64,000 nt of DNA from NCBI GenBank assembly GCA_030429565.1, contig JAUIFE010000022.1:81559-145558 (forward strand), given 5' to 3'. Shown here one piece after another: positions 1 through 10,292 of this stretch (position 1 is the stretch's first letter; each line of letters begins with the position of its first letter). The stretch comes from Holophagae bacterium. Its GTDB lineage: Bacteria; Acidobacteriota; Holophagae; Acanthopleuribacterales; Acanthopleuribacteraceae. The notes beneath the pieces are model-generated. The model ran no database searches. It had not been told where the DNA came from and worked only from the letters and a program-made list of their open reading frames with translations. A program made the translations under genes and the position numbers.

Positions 1-29
1 CTTTGCCAAAGACGCGCAACCAGACCGCG

Positions 30-692
30 CTAGCTACCTTGGGCGTCGGACCACTTCTGCGGGTCGACTTGCCAATCGAACAGCGTTTGTTTTTGGTCGG
101 CGGCCAAACGGCCACTTTCCACCGCCACTTCCAACAGCGCGGCCAAGTTGGTCAGGCTGGTGTAGGCGTAACCCGCATCCGTGAAACGACGGGTTGCTTT
201 TTCCAAACCGTACTGGAACACGGCCGCCACGCCCAGCACCTCGGCACCGGCTTCCACCAAACCGTCGGCGGCTTGAATACAACTGCCACCGGTTGAAATA
301 AGGTCCTCAATCACCACGACTTTGGCACCGGCGGCGACACGGCCTTCAATGAGGTTGCGTTTCCCGTGTTTTTTCTCGGCCGAACGCACATAAACCATGG
401 GTAAAGACAGCGCTTCAGCCACCCAGGCGGCGTGAGGAATGCCGGCGGTGGCGGTACCCGCGATTAGGTCGGGCACCCAACCTTGGCGGCTGATTTCATC
501 GACAAACGACTGGACGACGCGACGCCGTTCGGTCACGGTGCTGATGATGAGCCGGTTGTCGCAATAAATCGGCGAACGCAGGCCGCTGGTCCAAGTAAAC
601 GGATTTTGCGGGGCGACGGATACGGCTTCCAGGTCGAGCAAGATTTGGGCAATCGCTTTTTGGTCGGCAAAACGTGGATCGGCGTGGGTCAT
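30..692 (-). CDS. pyrE: Orotate phosphoribosyltransferase
   Basis: This 220-residue protein converts orotate and PRPP to orotidine 5'-monophosphate in cytoplasmic de novo pyrimidine synthesis. The PRPP-binding signature is clear as VVVIEDLISTGGS near residues 125-137, and the flexible-loop motif EKKHGKRN lies just before it; both are typical of type-I phosphoribosyltransferases of the PyrE family, and the length fits. The ATG at 692 is preceded by a GGAG about nine bases upstream. It lies downstream of groEL on the same strand, but a strong terminator (781-814) separates them, so it should have its own promoter in the short interval 693-780. No other pyrimidine gene is in the window. Confidence 0.96.
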   Translation of the reverse strand: MTHADPRFADQKAIAQILLDLEAVSVAPQNPFTWTSGLRSPIYCDNRLIISTVTERRRVVQSFVDEISRQGWVPDLIAGTATAGIPHAAWVAEALSLPMVYVRSAEKKHGKRNLIEGRVAAGAKVVVIEDLISTGGSCIQAADGLVEAGAEVLGVAAVFQYGLEKATRRFTDAGYAYTSLTNLAALLEVAVESGRLAADQKQTLFDWQVDPQKWSDAQGS

Positions 693-780
693 GATCGGGG
701 CTCCGTGAAAAAAGTGAGATCCGGCGTGCGCACAAGCGCCGCCCCCGGATTATAGCGAAGCCGCCGCGCTCCGTTGCCCC

Positions 781-814
781 AAAAAACAAAAGGGAGAGCC
801 GAAGCTCTCCCTTT
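781..814 (-). terminator. Intrinsic terminator of groESL
   Basis: Read on the minus strand, an AAAGGGAGAGC/GCTCTCCCTTT stem closes on a UUCG tetraloop flanked by C and G, the exceptionally stable cUUCGg type, and is followed by a T-rich tract (TTTTGTTTTTT). It begins about 25 bases past the groEL stop codon and separates groESL from pyrE. Confidence 0.93.
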
Positions 815-839
815 CGCAAGTTTTAGCCGGGCGAACGGC

Positions 840-2489
<1,650 letters not shown>

Positions 2490-2605
2490 GTTTCATGCTC
2501 CCTTGTATCGCTATGGTCTTGTTGGTGGCGAGGTCACGGCCTCGCAATCCCGCGCTGTAGAGAGAATGGAAAAAGTGCGCGGGTGACGGTTGGTGGAAAC
2601 AGAAC

Positions 2606-2896
2606 TTAAGCTTCAATCACCGCGAGGATTTCATCTTCACGCATGATGATGTGCTCGACATCATTCAGCTTGATTTCGGTACCGGCGTATTTGCCGACCA
2701 GAACTTTGTCGCCGACTTTAACGTTGAGGGCGATGACTTCACCGTTGTCGGCACGTTTGCCGGGGCCAACAGCAACAATTTCAGCCTCAAGTGGCTTTTC
2801 TTTAGCAGAGTCGGGAATGATGATGCCGCCGCGAACTTCTTCTTTAGCTTCGACGCGCTTCAACAAAACTCGATCATAAAGCGGAGTTACCTTCAT
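2606..2896 (-). CDS. groES: Co-chaperonin GroES (10 kDa)
   Basis: This 96-residue lid of the GroEL chamber starts MKVTPLYDRVLLKR and contains the mobile-loop region EEVRGGIIIPDSAKEKP followed by the beta-barrel core; it is the usual length. An upstream in-frame start would add 17 residues, but the ATG at 2896 is preceded by AAAGAGGTG at good spacing, and the extra residues would run back toward the promoter, so the short form was chosen. It is the first gene of the heat-shock operon; promoter and CIRCE lie 45-98 bases upstream. Confidence 0.97.
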   Translation of the reverse strand: MKVTPLYDRVLLKRVEAKEEVRGGIIIPDSAKEKPLEAEIVAVGPGKRADNGEVIALNVKVGDKVLVGKYAGTEIKLNDVEHIIMREDEILAVIEA

Positions 2897-2940
2897 GGTA
2901 TGAGCACCTCTTTTTGATGTGGATGGGCTAAAGGGATCCT

Positions 2941-2967
2941 TTAGCACTCTTCGTCAGTGAGTGCTAA
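2941..2967 (-). promoter_or_regulatory. CIRCE operator (HrcA site)
   Basis: The sequence is a perfect 9-9-9 inverted repeat, TTAGCACTC, nine spacer bases, GAGTGCTAA, identical to the CIRCE consensus bound by the heat-shock repressor HrcA. It sits 45 bases upstream of the groES start and overlaps the -10 box of the promoter, so HrcA binding would block RNA polymerase. No hrcA gene is in this window. Confidence 0.97.
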
Positions 2968-2994
2968 TTTAACGATCTCGCACGAAGGTGTCAA
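2966..2994 (-). promoter_or_regulatory. Sigma-70-type promoter of groESL
   Basis: On the minus strand a consensus -35 TTGACA (2989-2994) is followed after exactly 17 bases by a -10 TAAATT (2966-2971). The -10 overlaps the distal arm of the CIRCE element, the arrangement expected of an HrcA-repressed housekeeping promoter. Confidence 0.85.
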
Positions 2995-3354
2995 CCCCTT
3001 TTGTAGCGGTAAATAGAAAAATTAACACTTTCATCACCACAATAGTTAACAACAAGAGACTCATATTTAAACACACCCACCGGCTCACCACCGGCTTTTT
3101 CACACGCGTCACCGGCCCACACCGCCAACACGGCGGCTTCGGCACAGCCAACGACCTCACCGCCCTTGCCGCCACCGCGACAGGGCTTTTCCCGTTTTTC
3201 TTATTAATAGAGGGCCAGGAGTCCACCGGCACGTTTACAGGGACCTTTAAGATCCAGGACAGCACGGTCTTTGCCGCAAACGCATCGGTCGACCCCTCTT
3301 CGTTTCTTTCTGTTGAAAAATACCCTGCAATGGGCACTTGCCTTCATTCGCCGC
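2995..3354. other. Intergenic region between groESL promoter and the 99-aa gene
   Basis: About 360 bases without a supportable gene. Overlapping open frames on both strands have no ribosome-binding site at a sensible start and no recognisable protein. Three close CACCGGC words occur around 3081-3115 but they are direct, not inverted, and do not make a terminator. Confidence 0.5.
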
Positions 3355-3654
3355 TTAAGCCGTCTCGGCCAAGTCGAGCGCCAGGAACTCACCGCGATAG
3401 GTATTTGTGAACCGCAGCAGGTCCATTTTGATCCGGTTGAAGTCTTCATAGTGGTGGTAACCCTCGGGGTTATCAGCCATTGCGTCCATCACCAAGGTGA
3501 GGTCGGTCATGAAGGTTTCGAAGCGCTCACGAAAGAGCGTATTGGTGGCGTTCAAGTATTCGATTTGCGCCGGATAATAACCCTGCCGCGAAAGACGAAC
3601 ACTCAAGTCACCCAATTGTTTCTGACACCAGTCGATCCAGTTTAAAGCTGTCAT
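3355..3654 (-). CDS. Hypothetical protein, 99 aa
   Basis: A small, probably cytoplasmic protein of unknown family, starting MTALNWIDWCQKQ. It is predicted to be mostly alpha-helical with many aromatic and charged residues, and has no signal peptide or membrane segment. The start was set at 3654 rather than the longer frame because GAGGAGG lies six bases upstream, a near-perfect Shine-Dalgarno. It is transcribed divergently from the HU-family gene across a short AT-rich interval. I do not recognise a domain; function unknown. Confidence 0.75.
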   Translation of the reverse strand: MTALNWIDWCQKQLGDLSVRLSRQGYYPAQIEYLNATNTLFRERFETFMTDLTLVMDAMADNPEGYHHYEDFNRIKMDLLRFTNTYRGEFLALDLAETA

Positions 3655-3732
3655 CTTGAGCCTCCTCATGTATGCTACATAAGTAAATATACTCAAGCGC
3701 TAGGACAGCCCTTGTCGGAGGCTTTAAAAAAA

Positions 3733-3999
3733 ATGAACCGATCAGATTTGGTAGCCATGCTCAAGCAACGAAGCGGTTTGAGCGCCGAAGAAGCCGACTG
3801 GTTTGTACGTCGGTTTTTCGAAAGCCTGGCCAACGGCCTAAAACGCGACGGCCGCGTCGAACTGCGCGGCTTTGGTGTTTTCAAGTTATCAACACGCATG
3901 CAGGCAGGCTTTCAGAACCCAAAAGACGGTCGCTATTACGGCGGCATGGAATTGCGCACCATAAAGTTCTACCCGTCGACCCTCATCGAAGAAACATAA
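3733..3999 (+). CDS. HU/IHF-family DNA-binding protein
   Basis: This 88-residue protein has the fold pattern of bacterial histone-like proteins: a helical N-terminal half (MNRSDLVAMLKQRSGLS) followed by the conserved RVELRGFGVFKLSTR beta segment and the DNA-binding arm with QNPKDGRYY. It is expected to dimerise, bend DNA and act as an architectural factor. The match to HU/IHF is clear at family level, but I cannot assign it to hupB, ihfA or ihfB. The ATG at 3733 was preferred to a TTG at 3712 because family members begin with this MxxSDL pattern; GGAGG lies 12 bases upstream. A -10-like TATACT is present at 3688-3693. Its 3' end overlaps the convergent PilZ gene by 31 bases. Confidence 0.88.
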   Translation: MNRSDLVAMLKQRSGLSAEEADWFVRRFFESLANGLKRDGRVELRGFGVFKLSTRMQAGFQNPKDGRYYGGMELRTIKFYPSTLIEET

Positions 4000-4649
4000 G
4001 AGTGCGAGCGCGCGCAGGCGTTAAAGGCGTTTTCAATCGAAGCGCGATCCGCGTCGCTTAGCTCTCGGAAGGCCAAGCCTAAACGGTAACCGCCGTCCAA
4101 GGCCACTTGGTGCACCAATTCAGCGCCGGTGAAATGGACCGGCACATTGCGCAGCACAAAAACGCCGTCGGCAACGGCGTCCCCAACGGCAAGGCAACAG
4201 TTTTTTTCAAGCCATATACCGATGCCGACAGTGGAAAAATCCACCAGCGAAGCCTGACAAGCCACATCGCCACACACAAAAGAAACCTGAATCGGGTTGC
4301 GTGATAAGGCGGAAAAACGCACGGAACGACGCCGCGCCAAAACTTCACCTTGGGCCGCCAAGGCACAAGCCAAACGGCCGTTACCGACCTCTAAACCGGC
4401 CAAGGCGATGCGATAAGCGGTTTCGCGCTCTTGGACCAACAACACCCACGCCTCATCGGGACTGGGCATGGTCACACGGCCTTCGGGCGCCTGGAATACA
4501 ATCACGGCGGCGCTTGGGTCAACGGTCAGCGGCCGCAACGCGTGGCACTGCTTGCGATCATTAATAAGGAAGAAGGTCGGGCTCGTGTCGACCGCTTCGG
4601 GTTCAATCTTTTGCAAAAGCCGGTCGGTAGAAATAGCGTCGGTGGACAT
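3969..4649 (-). CDS. PilZ-domain protein
   Basis: A predicted c-di-GMP-binding protein. The two PilZ signatures are visible: an RxxxR motif (RRSVR, about residues 107-111) and a DxSxxG motif (DFSTVG, about 137-142), followed by the strand pattern of a PilZ barrel to the C-terminus. The first 100 residues form a separate domain resembling the YcgR-type N-terminal half, although I cannot name it. The reading frame continues upstream to a TTG at 4742; the ATG at 4649 is used here, but neither has a strong ribosome-binding site, so the N-terminus is uncertain. It probably links c-di-GMP to surface or motility output; no partner gene is adjacent. Confidence 0.82.
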   Translation of the reverse strand: MSTDAISTDRLLQKIEPEAVDTSPTFFLINDRKQCHALRPLTVDPSAAVIVFQAPEGRVTMPSPDEAWVLLVQERETAYRIALAGLEVGNGRLACALAAQGEVLARRRSVRFSALSRNPIQVSFVCGDVACQASLVDFSTVGIGIWLEKNCCLAVGDAVADGVFVLRNVPVHFTGAELVHQVALDGGYRLGLAFRELSDADRASIENAFNACARSHSYVSSMRVDG

Positions 4650-4979
4650 AAGCAGCTCGAAATCAGAAAAGTCGGCACAAGCACCGCACAAAAGGCGGGC
4701 CGGCGTCGCCGGTGGTGAAACCGGACAAACCGCGCGCTCCAAAAATCAAGCTTCAAACGGAGGACGCAACTTAGCGGACAAACCAAACAGCGGTTTGATA
4801 AAACACACCAAGGCGCGAAGTTCGTCGGTAAAAACTAGTTCATTGGACCACGTCTTTTTAGATTAGCACAAATGTTCAGCCACGGGCTCGTGAAGAACAA
4901 CCGGTCTTGGACAAGGCACCGAGAACGCGAGCTACCTCACCTTTACCACGGTAACGGCAACTCAGCCGACGAACCCTAT
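4650..4979. other. Intergenic region upstream of the PilZ gene
   Basis: About 330 bases. The 90 bases next to the PilZ gene may be coding if its upstream TTG start is used. In the remainder I see no gene with a ribosome-binding site and no clear terminator for the dehydratase gene that ends at 4980. Confidence 0.4.
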
Positions 4980-6893
4980 CTATGACGCCTGGTGAAGCAC
5001 TTCCGCATCGTGCAGGGTCGCCCGCGTGGCCGTATCCACCGAGGCGGTATCAGCCGGATGGAAACCACGCACGCCACGCAAAAGGATGCGCCGCGCCTGC
5101 TCGGCGTCCTGCGCCTCCAGTGCACTGCGAAACTCGTTCAGCAAGCCTTCCAACCGTTTCCAGGCAACGGATTCCTCAAGCGCACGCGAGATACGGGGAT
5201 GCTCGGTGGCCTGCGCGTCATCGCCGATTAACAGCTCTTCGTAAAGCTTTTCACCTGGGCGGACACCGGTGACGCGAATCTCAATATCACCCTCACCGCC
5301 GTTGGGATCAACCACGCTTAACCCGCTCAAACGCACCATCTTCACGGCCAAATCCATAATGCGGACGGGCTCGCCCATATCAAGCACAAACACATCGCCG
5401 CCGGACGCCATCGCCGAAGCTTGTAACACCAATTGAGCGGCCTCGGGAATGGTCATAAAGTAACGGGTCATTTCTTCATGGGTCACGGTGACGGGACCGC
5501 CCTGGCGAATTTGCTCGCGAAAGAGCGGAATGACCGAACCGGACGAGCCCAACACATTCCCGAAACGCACCATCGAATACAAAGTCGTCGAGCCGGCCTC
5601 GTTCATCCCCTGCAGAATTAATTCGGCGAAGCGTTTGGTGGCGCCCATCGCACTCGAAGGGCGGACCGCTTTATCGGTGGAAATCAAGGTAAAACGCGCC
5701 ACCCCGGCCCGCTCGGCAGCGGTGGCAAATTCCAAGGTGCCAAAAATATTGTTGCGAATGCCTTCGCAAATATTGGCCTCGACAATCGGCACGTGTTTGT
5801 AGGCGGCGGCGTGAAAAATCGTCTGAACACCATGAGCTTCCATAATTTTTTGACAGCGATTACCGTTCTCAACCGAACACAGGACCGGCACCAAACTCAA
5901 CGCGGGATCGCGGCGACTGAGCTCGCGATGCACGGTGTAAAGCGCAAATTCGTTGGCTTCCAACAACAGCAATACGGCGGGCTTTTGATCGACGATTTGG
6001 CGACACAGCTCAGAACCAATCGAACCCCCCGCCCCGGAAACCATCACCACCTGGTCGGTAATGCCTTTGCTAATCAGCTCAGCGTCGGGCGCAACCGGAT
6101 CGCGCCCCAGTACATCTTCAATTTCAACCTGGCGAATATCGTCAACGCGAACCTTGCCACTGACAATATTGGGGATACCGGGCAGGATTTTGACTTCCAC
6201 CCCCATGGCGGCCATTTTTTCAATGAGCTCACGGCGGCGACAGCGCGAGGCGGACGGAATACACAACACCACCTCGTGGATTTGGTTCTTGGCGACAATC
6301 TCAGCCATGCGATCCGGCGAGAACACGCGCACGCCCAGAATTTCCCAACCTTGAATTTCACTATTATCGTCAAAAAACGCCATCACGCGATATTCGGGGC
6401 TACCCTGCAGCGCATGGGCAATTTGGGTACCGGCCTTGCCCGCACCATAGAGACCAATGCGGCGCTTGTTGCAGTCCTGCACATTGACATCGGGCAGGTA
6501 CAGCTTGGCCAACAAACGCGTCCCGCCCATCAACAACACGACATTGACGCCGTAAACAATATAGAGCGGACGCGGTATTTGGATGTGCACCATAATGGCC
6601 ACCACGGCAAACATCATCACGGCAATCACCGCGCTGCGCAAAATAGGCATGAGAAAATGCGGGCTCAGGTAGCGAATGACGGCCTTGTACAAACCGAGCG
6701 CGTACAGTACCGGAATGGTTAAAACCGGCGCCAAAGCCCACACCTCGATGTGTTTCACGAAGTTTTCCGGCCACCAGGTGTCGTAACGCATGGCGAAGGA
6801 TGCCCACAAAGCAATCCACAGAATCAAAAAATCGACACCCAACACAATCAATTTCTTGAGATAACGCGGTAAACGATTAAGTTTTAGAAACAT
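4980..6893 (-). CDS. Membrane nucleotide-sugar 4,6-dehydratase (WbpM/PglF/CapD-like)
   Basis: A 637-residue inner-membrane enzyme of the FlaA1/WbpM/PglF family, which dehydrates UDP-N-acetyl-hexosamines for capsule, O-antigen or protein glycan synthesis. About four membrane helices occupy the first 125 residues. A first Rossmann motif, GAGKAG (about 150-155), marks the CoA-binding-like middle domain, and a second, GAGGSIG (about 287-293), opens the SDR domain. The TDK triad element (STDKAV, about 405-410) and the Met-x3-Lys active-site pair (about 416 and 420), which replaces the usual Tyr-x3-Lys, are diagnostic of this family. The frame runs upstream another 34 residues, but the ATG at 6893 with AGGTG upstream and a standard MFLKLNRLP start fits better. 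No glycan cluster surrounds it. Confidence 0.93.
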   Translation of the reverse strand: MFLKLNRLPRYLKKLIVLGVDFLILWIALWASFAMRYDTWWPENFVKHIEVWALAPVLTIPVLYALGLYKAVIRYLSPHFLMPILRSAVIAVMMFAVVAIMVHIQIPRPLYIVYGVNVVLLMGGTRLLAKLYLPDVNVQDCNKRRIGLYGAGKAGTQIAHALQGSPEYRVMAFFDDNSEIQGWEILGVRVFSPDRMAEIVAKNQIHEVVLCIPSASRCRRRELIEKMAAMGVEVKILPGIPNIVSGKVRVDDIRQVEIEDVLGRDPVAPDAELISKGITDQVVMVSGAGGSIGSELCRQIVDQKPAVLLLLEANEFALYTVHRELSRRDPALSLVPVLCSVENGNRCQKIMEAHGVQTIFHAAAYKHVPIVEANICEGIRNNIFGTLEFATAAERAGVARFTLISTDKAVRPSSAMGATKRFAELILQGMNEAGSTTLYSMVRFGNVLGSSGSVIPLFREQIRQGGPVTVTHEEMTRYFMTIPEAAQLVLQASAMASGGDVFVLDMGEPVRIMDLAVKMVRLSGLSVVDPNGGEGDIEIRVTGVRPGEKLYEELLIGDDAQATEHPRISRALEESVAWKRLEGLLNEFRSALEAQDAEQARRILLRGVRGFHPADTASVDTATRATLHDAEVLHQAS

Positions 6894-7207
6894 ACACACA
6901 CCTATGGCGAACTGTGTCACACGCGGGGCTAGATCAATCGGCTGTTTGCGCCCATTAAAGCACACTTCCTGTAGCGACCGAACCCTCCGCGGCAAAGCCC
7001 AACCGGGCGCAACGCGCGATACGGACCATCACGACTGAGATCGACCTCACCGTGGCCCGACATCACCAATGATTCGAGATAGCTGACAGTAGCGGCTTAA
7101 AAAAATCATCGGCAAAGTTAATGCGCAACTAAACCTTTCGCGGCGGAATTCACCTTATTCCAGCAGAAAACAGGACGAACCCCGACTCGGGGTCAAGGCA
7201 ACGGCAC
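6894..7207. other. Intergenic region between coaE and the dehydratase gene
   Basis: About 310 bases between two same-strand genes. A short palindrome ACCCCGACTCGGGGT (7179-7193) lies just past the coaE stop and could be part of a termination signal, but no clear T-run follows it on the minus strand. No gene is supported. Confidence 0.4.
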
Positions 7208-7816
7208 TTAAGCCGGCGAAGAAACGGGCGCTAGACCAAGCGCGGTCATGGCCGCATCGGTTTTTTTGACAAGTGCCTCAAAATCACCGTCGTTGACAAT
7301 CTCCACATCGGCATGGCGCCGCTTTTCGTCGTCGTCGGCCTGGGCGGCCATCAGGCGGCGCGCGACCGCCGGGTCCATGTTGTCACGCGCGGTCAAGCGG
7401 GCAAGCCGCAACTCATGAGGAGCGGTCACCAATAAAATGAGGTCATAACGACGAAAGCTACCAGTTTCAATCATTAGAGCGGCAGAGACAAAAGCCGCAT
7501 CGTGGCTGTCGGCCAAGACGGCCAAACGCGCTTCGATGTTTTCGTAGATACGCGGATGCACTAATTGGTTAAGGCGCGTGCGCGCGTCGGCGTCGTTGCT
7601 AATTCGGGCACGCATTTGGGCACGATCAAGGGCACCGTCGGGCTGCAAAACCTCGGCACCAAAAGCGGCGACAATGTCGGCGAGGGCCGGTTGACCGGGG
7701 GCAACGACTTCACGCGCGACCACATCGGCGTCAATCACTGGATAACGCGCCGCAATCAATCGTTCTACTTGAGATTTGCCGGCCGCAATTCCGCCGGTTA
7801 AGCCGATGACAAGCAT
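7208..7816 (-). CDS. coaE: Dephospho-CoA kinase
   Basis: A 202-residue P-loop kinase that phosphorylates the 3'-hydroxyl of dephospho-CoA, the last step of coenzyme A synthesis. The start MLVIGLTGGIAAGKS contains the family's P-loop (residues 8-15), followed by the VIDADVVAREVV segment typical of CoaE and a later LARLTARD segment in the lid region. An AAAGGAG precedes the ATG closely. It lies 62 bases downstream of the acyl-CoA dehydrogenase gene on the same strand and may be cotranscribed; the gap contains a GC-rich inverted repeat (CCCCGG/CCGGGG) without a T-run. The earlier pathway genes panB and panC are 20 kb away in this window. Confidence 0.96.
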   Translation of the reverse strand: MLVIGLTGGIAAGKSQVERLIAARYPVIDADVVAREVVAPGQPALADIVAAFGAEVLQPDGALDRAQMRARISNDADARTRLNQLVHPRIYENIEARLAVLADSHDAAFVSAALMIETGSFRRYDLILLVTAPHELRLARLTARDNMDPAVARRLMAAQADDDEKRRHADVEIVNDGDFEALVKKTDAAMTALGLAPVSSPA

Positions 7817-7878
7817 GCTGCTCCTTTCAGATCCGCCCCCGGAACGCGGCGCGCCCGGGGACGATCAGGGTGGCGAAC

Positions 7879-9036
7879 TTAGCGCATCATCTCAAAAGCG
7901 CGTTTCAATTCGCGGGCGATCACCATTTTTTGGACCTCAGAGGTCCCTTCACCAATGGTCAGCAACTTGGAGTCGCGCCAAAACTTCTCGGCCGGATACT
8001 CTTTAAGGTAACCGTAACCGCCGTGAATTTGAACCGACTCTTCACTGTTCTTGACCGATACTTCACTGGCGAAGTACTTGGCCATGGCCGATTCAATGGT
8101 CTTGCCACAACCGCGATCCTTGTTGTACGCGGAACGCAGCGTCAACAAACGGGCGGCGTCCAAGTTAGTGGCCATATCAGCCAGCTTGAACTGAATCGCC
8201 TGGAACTGATCAATGGTTTTGCCGAACTGCGAACGTTCAGCAGCATAACGCTGCGCGCACTCAAGCGCGCCGCGGGCAACACCCAGCGAAAGCGCGGCAA
8301 TCGAAATGCGGCCACCGTCGAGGACGACCATCGCTTGACGGAAACCCTGGTTGGCTTCGCCGATGAGGTTCTCGTCGGGAACGAAACAATCTTCCATAAC
8401 GAGCTGCGCGGTTTCGGAACTGCGCATGCCGACCTTGTTCTCTTTTTTACCGCCTTGCCAACCTTTGATCGTCTTGTCGAGGATAAAGGCGGAAATACCG
8501 CGCGTTTTCAGCTCGGGTGCGGTGTTCACCAAAACAACGGCGATGTCGCCGCTAATGGCGTGGGTGATAAAGTTTTTGGTGCCGTTAAGCATCCAACCAC
8601 CATCGACCTTCTTGGCGGTGGCCAACATGCCGCCGGCATCGGAACCACTGCCAGGTTCCGTCAAACCCCAGGCGCCGATGTGTTCACCGGACGCCAGCTT
8701 GGGCAGGTATTTTTGTTTTTGCGCTTCACTGCCGTGTTGCAGGATGTGGCCGGTACACAACGAGTTGTGCGCGGCAACACCGAGACCGATACTGCCGCAA
8801 ACACTGCCGATCTCTTCGAGAATGGCAACGTAATCGACGTATCCGTACCCGGAACCCCCGTATTCCTCAGGAACCAGAACCCCCAATAAACCCAGTTCCC
8901 CCATTTCGTGGAACAAGTCGACCGGAAAAAATTCTTTTTCGTCCCACTCTAAAACGTGCGGCTTAATGCGCTCCGCGACAAACTTGGAAACATTTTCAAC
9001 AATCATTTGTTGATCTTCGCTATAACCAAACTCCAC
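7879..9036 (-). CDS. Acyl-CoA dehydrogenase (FAD-dependent)
   Basis: A 385-residue flavoenzyme that introduces the alpha-beta double bond in acyl-CoA thioesters, handing electrons to ETF. Visible signatures are GLTEPGSGSDAGG (substrate/FAD-site loop), the RxQFGKTIDQFQAIQFKLADM region, QIHGGYGYLKEYP, and IGEGTSEVQ near the C-terminus, where the Glu of GEGT is the expected catalytic base as in short- and medium-chain enzymes. The chain-length or branched-chain specificity cannot be read from this. The frame extends about 70 residues upstream, but that part is not acyl-CoA-dehydrogenase-like; the GTG at 9036 has AGGAG eight bases upstream and gives a family-standard N-terminus (MEFGYSEDQQMIVENVSKF). 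Confidence 0.94.
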   Translation of the reverse strand: MEFGYSEDQQMIVENVSKFVAERIKPHVLEWDEKEFFPVDLFHEMGELGLLGVLVPEEYGGSGYGYVDYVAILEEIGSVCGSIGLGVAAHNSLCTGHILQHGSEAQKQKYLPKLASGEHIGAWGLTEPGSGSDAGGMLATAKKVDGGWMLNGTKNFITHAISGDIAVVLVNTAPELKTRGISAFILDKTIKGWQGGKKENKVGMRSSETAQLVMEDCFVPDENLIGEANQGFRQAMVVLDGGRISIAALSLGVARGALECAQRYAAERSQFGKTIDQFQAIQFKLADMATNLDAARLLTLRSAYNKDRGCGKTIESAMAKYFASEVSVKNSEESVQIHGGYGYLKEYPAEKFWRDSKLLTIGEGTSEVQKMVIARELKRAFEMMR

Positions 9037-10049
9037 GATTGAACTCCTTCCGAAAAAAAGCAAGCAGGTAACGTTTTCCAACAACCCACGCGGCGTGAGG
9101 GACGGGCGGACGCCGGCAACACCGAAGCGGTGAACCGGAGCGGGCCGAAGTGCATGGAACAGCGCGGGTGCGATCAGCCGTCGAGACGCAGGCTCGGGGC
9201 GTCGCGCGAAATGCGGAGCGCCACGGGCACCGGTCGAGAACGGACGGCACCACATCGGCCATGCAAAAACGCCATGGATTAACTTTGAACCGCCCCTTTA
9301 CAGCTTCCCTCAAGCAGGAAGCCAACCGGCGTAGCGCTCACCCCGTCGCCGCGATGCGAACAAAAGGGTTGAAACGGCCGCTGCCGGGAATCTCAAAAAG
9401 GGCGGGGCCGGCATGTTTCATTAATTAAACCTCATAGGAGGCAAAAAACCGTGCCCAAGAGAGGGCTGGGCTGTGCTGGAAGAAAACCGTCGTTTCATCG
9501 TCAAACGTCGCGCGCGGTCGATACGGCTCGTCGGCCGTCCCGAACGTCGGGCCTCGCTTCACGAGGAACTCTCCTCGACAGTTCCGTTGTCGTCACAATC
9601 AACGTGCTTGTAGTTGCTTCCGCGACCGGCTTCTTGTCGCACCGGATCGCGTGAAGATAAACCTTTTAGCATTATACCCAATCCGCGCCGCCGACAAGGG
9701 GCGAAATAGGCAGACCGCCGACGACAACCCACGGCGCCGGCACTGGAAAAACCCGGGCGCGCAAGCCAAAAAAGGCGTCGGCAGTAAGGCAAGCCGTGAG
9801 CCGCGCAAAAAACCGGCTTTCACAACCACAAAACAACACGCGCAACCGCAGCGTTTTCACACACTTAGTAAAAACCAAGCAAAAGATCACAACTTTCTTT
9901 AACCCTATGACAAGGGCTGTCCGAGCACTCAGTTATATTAATTACATGACCGGCGGACGTCCCCCGACGAACCGCGCAAGACGCACTTTTTCAGCATCTT
10001 AACCTGAATCCTTGCTCTCTGGAGCGGGGTGCGTTACCAGGAGGCTCCC
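9037..10049. other. 1.0-kb region with no convincing gene
   Basis: Short frames exist on both strands but none shows a recognisable protein. The only one with a good ribosome-binding site is a 67-codon GTG-started frame at 9451-9654 (AGGAGG nine bases upstream), whose arginine-rich N-terminus and hydrophobic C-terminal stretch are not family-assignable. The part from 9840 to 9960 is relatively AT-rich and probably holds the promoter of the small membrane-protein gene at 10050. Confidence 0.45.
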
Positions 10050-10292
10050 ATGAATATTGCCGTGATCGCCCTTTTCGCCATTCTTTTTGTCGTCGCCAAC
10101 ATATTGGCTTACAGCGCCCACCGCCAGGAGCCCGCACCGCCCCTTAGCGCGCGCGGTCGTTTTCTGCCCACCGCACCGGTTGATTCGTCCGCCGATCAGC
10201 CGAACAGTCCCCCTGAAACGGTCGTCAAGCCCATGGTGCCGCGTCGGCCGCAGCCGCTGCCCTGCGCACCACAAGAACGACCCGCCGCTTAA
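10050..10292 (+). CDS. Small single-pass membrane protein, proline-rich tail
   Basis: An 80-residue protein with one clear N-terminal membrane helix (about residues 3-22, IAVIALFAILFVVANILAY) followed by a Pro/Arg-rich tail. The longer frame begins seven codons earlier, but the ATG at 10050 has a perfect AGGAGG five bases upstream, which is the main evidence that it is translated. Family unknown; it could be a small envelope or respiratory-complex accessory protein, but nothing in the sequence says which. It stands alone between two largely non-coding regions. Confidence 0.6.
   Translation: MNIAVIALFAILFVVANILAYSAHRQEPAPPLSARGRFLPTAPVDSSADQPNSPPETVVKPMVPRRPQPLPCAPQERPAA

Noticed and set aside
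7830..7862. GC hairpin between the acyl-CoA dehydrogenase and coaE genes
   Set aside because: No T-run and only a 62-base gap; not a credible terminator.
9451..9654. 67-codon frame with AGGAGG upstream of a GTG
   Set aside because: A good ribosome-binding site alone, with arginine-rich composition and no recognisable domain; kept only as a note in the intergenic entry.
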